Shown: positions 61,885-64,000 of the stretch, piece after piece | How the letters are laid out: each line of letters begins with the position of its first letter | Numbering within the stretch: the first letter of the stretch is position 1 | DNA from: an uncultured Phocaeicola sp. | Lineage (GTDB): Bacteria; Bacteroidota; Bacteroidia; Bacteroidales; Bacteroidaceae | Length of the DNA stretch: 64,000 bases | Reading direction: 5' to 3' | Assembly (NCBI GenBank): GCA_944320885.1 | Contig: CALUJE010000004.1 | Coordinates: 62,001-126,000 of the forward strand | Notes under the pieces: model-generated | What the model saw: only the letters and a program-made list of their open reading frames with translations | Database searches by the model: none | Told to the model about the DNA's origin: nothing | Program-made: the position numbers and the translations under genes

Positions 61885-63051
61885 ATGATGAATGAAGAAC
61901 AAGACATACACAAACAACCGTCATCACCGGATATGCTGAACTCCGACAGTCTGGATACGGACAAGGATGATGACTCTCTGGCTTCCGAACTTACGGAAGA
62001 GGAAAAAGAGTCGTACGTCATGCTGGCAAAAATGGCCCGTATGCGTCATAAGACTCCATGCCCCGATGTAGATGAAACGTGGAAGCAGTTCAGCAGGCAA
62101 CAGATTCAGACTTCAGGCAGAACGCATGCCTACAAGTGGCAGATTGCTCTGGCAGCCCTGTCGGGTGCTGCGGCCATGCTGGTCGGCATCTTGCTATATA
62201 ACCATTTCGCCCTGCCGTCATCTTCAGCCGAAGACCTGCACGTAATAGCGATGAATTATGACGAGACGCGGCAACAGGTACTGCTGCAGGACGACAGCGA
62301 ACTGTTTGACATCTCGTTGCAGGATTCATTATCCTTTCAGCCGGTGGCACAGTCTCAAGGCAAGCATGTGGTTTCTTCTTCCATGAAGAACAAAAAAGGT
62401 GAAGGCAAAATGCAGAAACTCTCTACTCCCCGCGGTATGGATTTCAAGGTAATCCTGTCCGACGGTTCCGAGGTATGGCTCAATGCCGAGAGCAGTCTGG
62501 AATTTCCATCGGCCTTTACAAGCAAGGAACGCCGCGTCAACCTTAAAGGTGAAGCCTATTTCAAGGTGGCACGTAACGAAGAGTGTCCTTTTATTGTTAC
62601 TACCGACAAGATGCAGGTGCGTGTGCTCGGAACAGAGTTTAACTTCAGAAGTTATGTTTCGGAACTTTCACATGTGTCTCTGGTAAGCGGTTCGGTAGAA
62701 GTATATACTCCCGATGGCAAAGCTCCCGAGGTGACTTTGAAACCGGGACAGGACGCATGTCTGGATTCCTCCGGACAGATACAGGTGCGTGAGATAGATA
62801 CTTATTCCGTATGCCAGTGGGTAAACGGCTTTTTCTATTTCGACAACAGTCCTCTGGTAGACATCCTTCGTGAGCTGGGACGCTGGTATAATCTGGGAGT
62901 CGTATTCCGCTCTTCAGACCTGATGGAGCAGAAAATACATTTCAGTGCGTCGCGCAGCGATGAGATAGCGCTGACTCTTGAAAATCTCAACCGCCTTCGC
63001 AAGGTGCATGTCAGCCTGGAAGGAAATAATCTGGTAGTAGATAAGTATTGA
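61885..63051 (+). CDS. FecR-type anti-sigma factor (second locus)
   Basis: A 388-residue single-span membrane protein. A cytoplasmic part (about 1-88) includes an acidic N-terminus; the membrane helix is at about 90-112. The periplasmic FecR domain contains TPRGMDFKVILSDGSEVWLNAESSLEFPSAFTSKERRVNLKGEAYFKV and the C-terminal DUF4974 segment has SPLVDILRELGRWYNLGVVFRS. It transmits the SusC ligand signal to the upstream sigma factor. A terminator follows at 63078, so sigma/fecR and susC may be separate transcripts. Confidence 0.92.
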   Translation: MMNEEQDIHKQPSSPDMLNSDSLDTDKDDDSLASELTEEEKESYVMLAKMARMRHKTPCPDVDETWKQFSRQQIQTSGRTHAYKWQIALAALSGAAAMLVGILLYNHFALPSSSAEDLHVIAMNYDETRQQVLLQDDSELFDISLQDSLSFQPVAQSQGKHVVSSSMKNKKGEGKMQKLSTPRGMDFKVILSDGSEVWLNAESSLEFPSAFTSKERRVNLKGEAYFKVARNEECPFIVTTDKMQVRVLGTEFNFRSYVSELSHVSLVSGSVEVYTPDGKAPEVTLKPGQDACLDSSGQIQVREIDTYSVCQWVNGFFYFDNSPLVDILRELGRWYNLGVVFRSSDLMEQKIHFSASRSDEIALTLENLNRLRKVHVSLEGNNLVVDKY

Positions 63052-63077
63052 TAAAACAGCATGTTCAGATATCTGTC

Positions 63078-63110
63078 GGCTCATCGGTTTCCGGTGAGCC
63101 GTCTTTTTTT
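63078..63110 (+). terminator. Rho-independent terminator after fecR
   Basis: GGCTCATCGG (63078-63087) pairs with CCGGTGAGCC (63091-63100) with one G-T pair and a 3-nt loop; GTC and a T-run (63104-63110) follow. It is 27 bp after the fecR stop and separates it from susC. Confidence 0.85.
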
Positions 63111-63316
63111 ATAAGCCGGTTTCAGTCCGGCTCTTGAAAAATTTTTGTTCCGGGTATATTTTTTTGAGAAAAGGGGGTGACCATTTTCAGGCCTTGCGTG
63201 TTATTAATAATAAAAAGCTTGATGAGAAACGGATAGGTACGCCATTAAAGACAGGTAATGGCTGTATCCGGTAACATTATGGTATTATTTATTATTAACC
63301 GTTAAACAAATGCGCT

Positions 63317-64000
63317 ATGCAAAATTTATGCAAAGAGAAAGAAAAAGCTAGGGGGAGATGGTTCCTGTTCCTGTTGGGCTGTTTGCTTTCCATTAATACA
63401 ATGGTGGCTCAGTCGGATGTAAAATCTAAAAACATTACTTACCAGTGTAAGAATGAACAATTGTCGAAAGCTCTCCGGCAAGTGGAACGTTTGTCGGAGT
63501 ACTACAAGGTCCAATTCGCTTACGAGGATGTAGAAAAGTATACCGTAAGTGTAACACTGAAGGATGCTACGGTTCAGACAGCTTTGTCGAAACTGTTGCA
63601 GAATACGGATTTGAACTATGAGATAAACGACCGTTTTGTGCACGTATTTCGTGCTATAACAGAACGTGAACGACAACTGAAGCAATCATTGTCTGGTTCT
63701 ATCAATGGACAGGTGGTCGACGAGCACGGTGAACCCCTAATTGGAGTGACCGTAAGGGTAGTGGGTACGAATGAAGGAACGATTACCGATTTGAACGGAA
63801 ACTTTTCTCTCAGTTCAGGAGATAAGAAGTCGGTGAAGCTTCTTCTTTCCTATATCGGAAAAAATGATAAGGAAGTAACTGTTTTGTCTGGTAAATCATT
63901 GAAGATTACTATGGTAGATGACAGTCAGCTGCTTAGTGATGTGGTGGTTACCGGTTATCAGACTCTTTCGCGGGAAAGAAGTGCCGGTTCTTATGGAATC
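63317..64000 (+). CDS. SusC-type TonB-linked transporter with STN domain (5' part)
   Basis: The first 228 codons of a SusC-like transporter; the frame is open at the window end. Reading from the ATG at 63317: signal peptide to about residue 37 (NTMVAQ), STN domain about 45-108 (QLSKALRQVERLSEYYKVQFAYEDVEK), carboxypeptidase-regulatory-like domain about 127-205 (GQVVDEHGEPLIGVTVRVVGTNEGTITDLNGNF), then a TonB-box-like VVVTGYQTLSRERSAGSYG. The STN domain and the sigma/FecR pair upstream mark it as the receptor of this locus. Substrate unknown. Confidence 0.9.
   Translation, partial: MQNLCKEKEKARGRWFLFLLGCLLSINTMVAQSDVKSKNITYQCKNEQLSKALRQVERLSEYYKVQFAYEDVEKYTVSVTLKDATVQTALSKLLQNTDLNYEINDRFVHVFRAITERERQLKQSLSGSINGQVVDEHGEPLIGVTVRVVGTNEGTITDLNGNFSLSSGDKKSVKLLLSYIGKNDKEVTVLSGKSLKITMVDDSQLLSDVVVTGYQTLSRERSAGSYGI

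Noticed and set aside
1..64000. CRISPR array
   Set aside because: The tandem arrays have no constant repeat with unique spacers of 30 bp or more, and no cas genes are present.

Overview
The window is chromosomal DNA of a gut-type Bacteroidales bacterium, most likely Bacteroides or Phocaeicola. Evidence: SusC/SusD pairs with ECF sigma and FecR anti-sigma genes; upstream boxes of the Bacteroides type (-33 TTTG, -7 TAnnTTTG) before many genes; an N-succinylornithine carbamoyltransferase with Pro90; the glycine-lipid pair glsA/glsB; and typical families such as DUF4254, DUF4292 and MG2-domain surface proteins. No rRNA, tRNA, CRISPR array or insertion sequence was recognised.

Layout. 1-10.8 kb: three FtsX-type ABC permeases in tandem (the first cut by the window edge), two tandem TlpA-like exported proteins with their own promoters, and the matching ABC ATPase. 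11-13.2 kb: an RDD membrane protein, a PAS protein and pdxB. 13.3-20.2 kb: an envelope glycolipid cluster (DUF4254, GT9, a Kdo-kinase-like protein, an LpxL-like acyltransferase, a methyltransferase, GT90) facing a phosphoethanolamine-transferase-like protein that appears to have lost its catalytic centre by an in-frame deletion. 20.4-25.4 kb: a B3/B4-domain protein, glsA-glsB, a dGTPase and a small lipoprotein. 25.6-26.3 kb: a decapitated ORF6N/PLD-like gene beginning at a perfect palindrome. 26.5-30.8 kb: dut, a TPR lipoprotein, a DUF4292 lipoprotein and an EnvC-like protein, tightly packed.

30.8-36.7 kb holds two large, nearly identical MG2-domain proteins separated by a HigB/HigA toxin-antitoxin pair. 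37.3-48.6 kb is an AT-richer uptake locus: sigma, FecR, SusC, SusD, a lipoprotein and two TlpA-family proteins, closed by a strong terminator. 48.7-60.8 kb is mostly housekeeping: argE-like deacetylase, acyl-CoA ligase, prfB, CYTH protein, Na+ symporter, VanZ-like and HhH proteins, then argF', proA and proB, which link arginine and proline synthesis. 61.3-64 kb starts a second sigma/FecR/SusC locus that runs off the end.

The least explained structure is a set of short intergenic tandem arrays (9.89-10.03, 18.6, 36.9, 61.06-61.25 kb). Their sequences differ but all have a period of 21-23 bp, close to two turns of the helix, and several are built of palindromes. Other points for follow-up are the missing nucleophile segment in the sulfatase-fold protein, the loss of the CXXC motif in one TlpA paralogue, the mosaic MG2 pair, and the SusCD-linked lipoprotein that resembles a metallopeptidase but has no HExxH.
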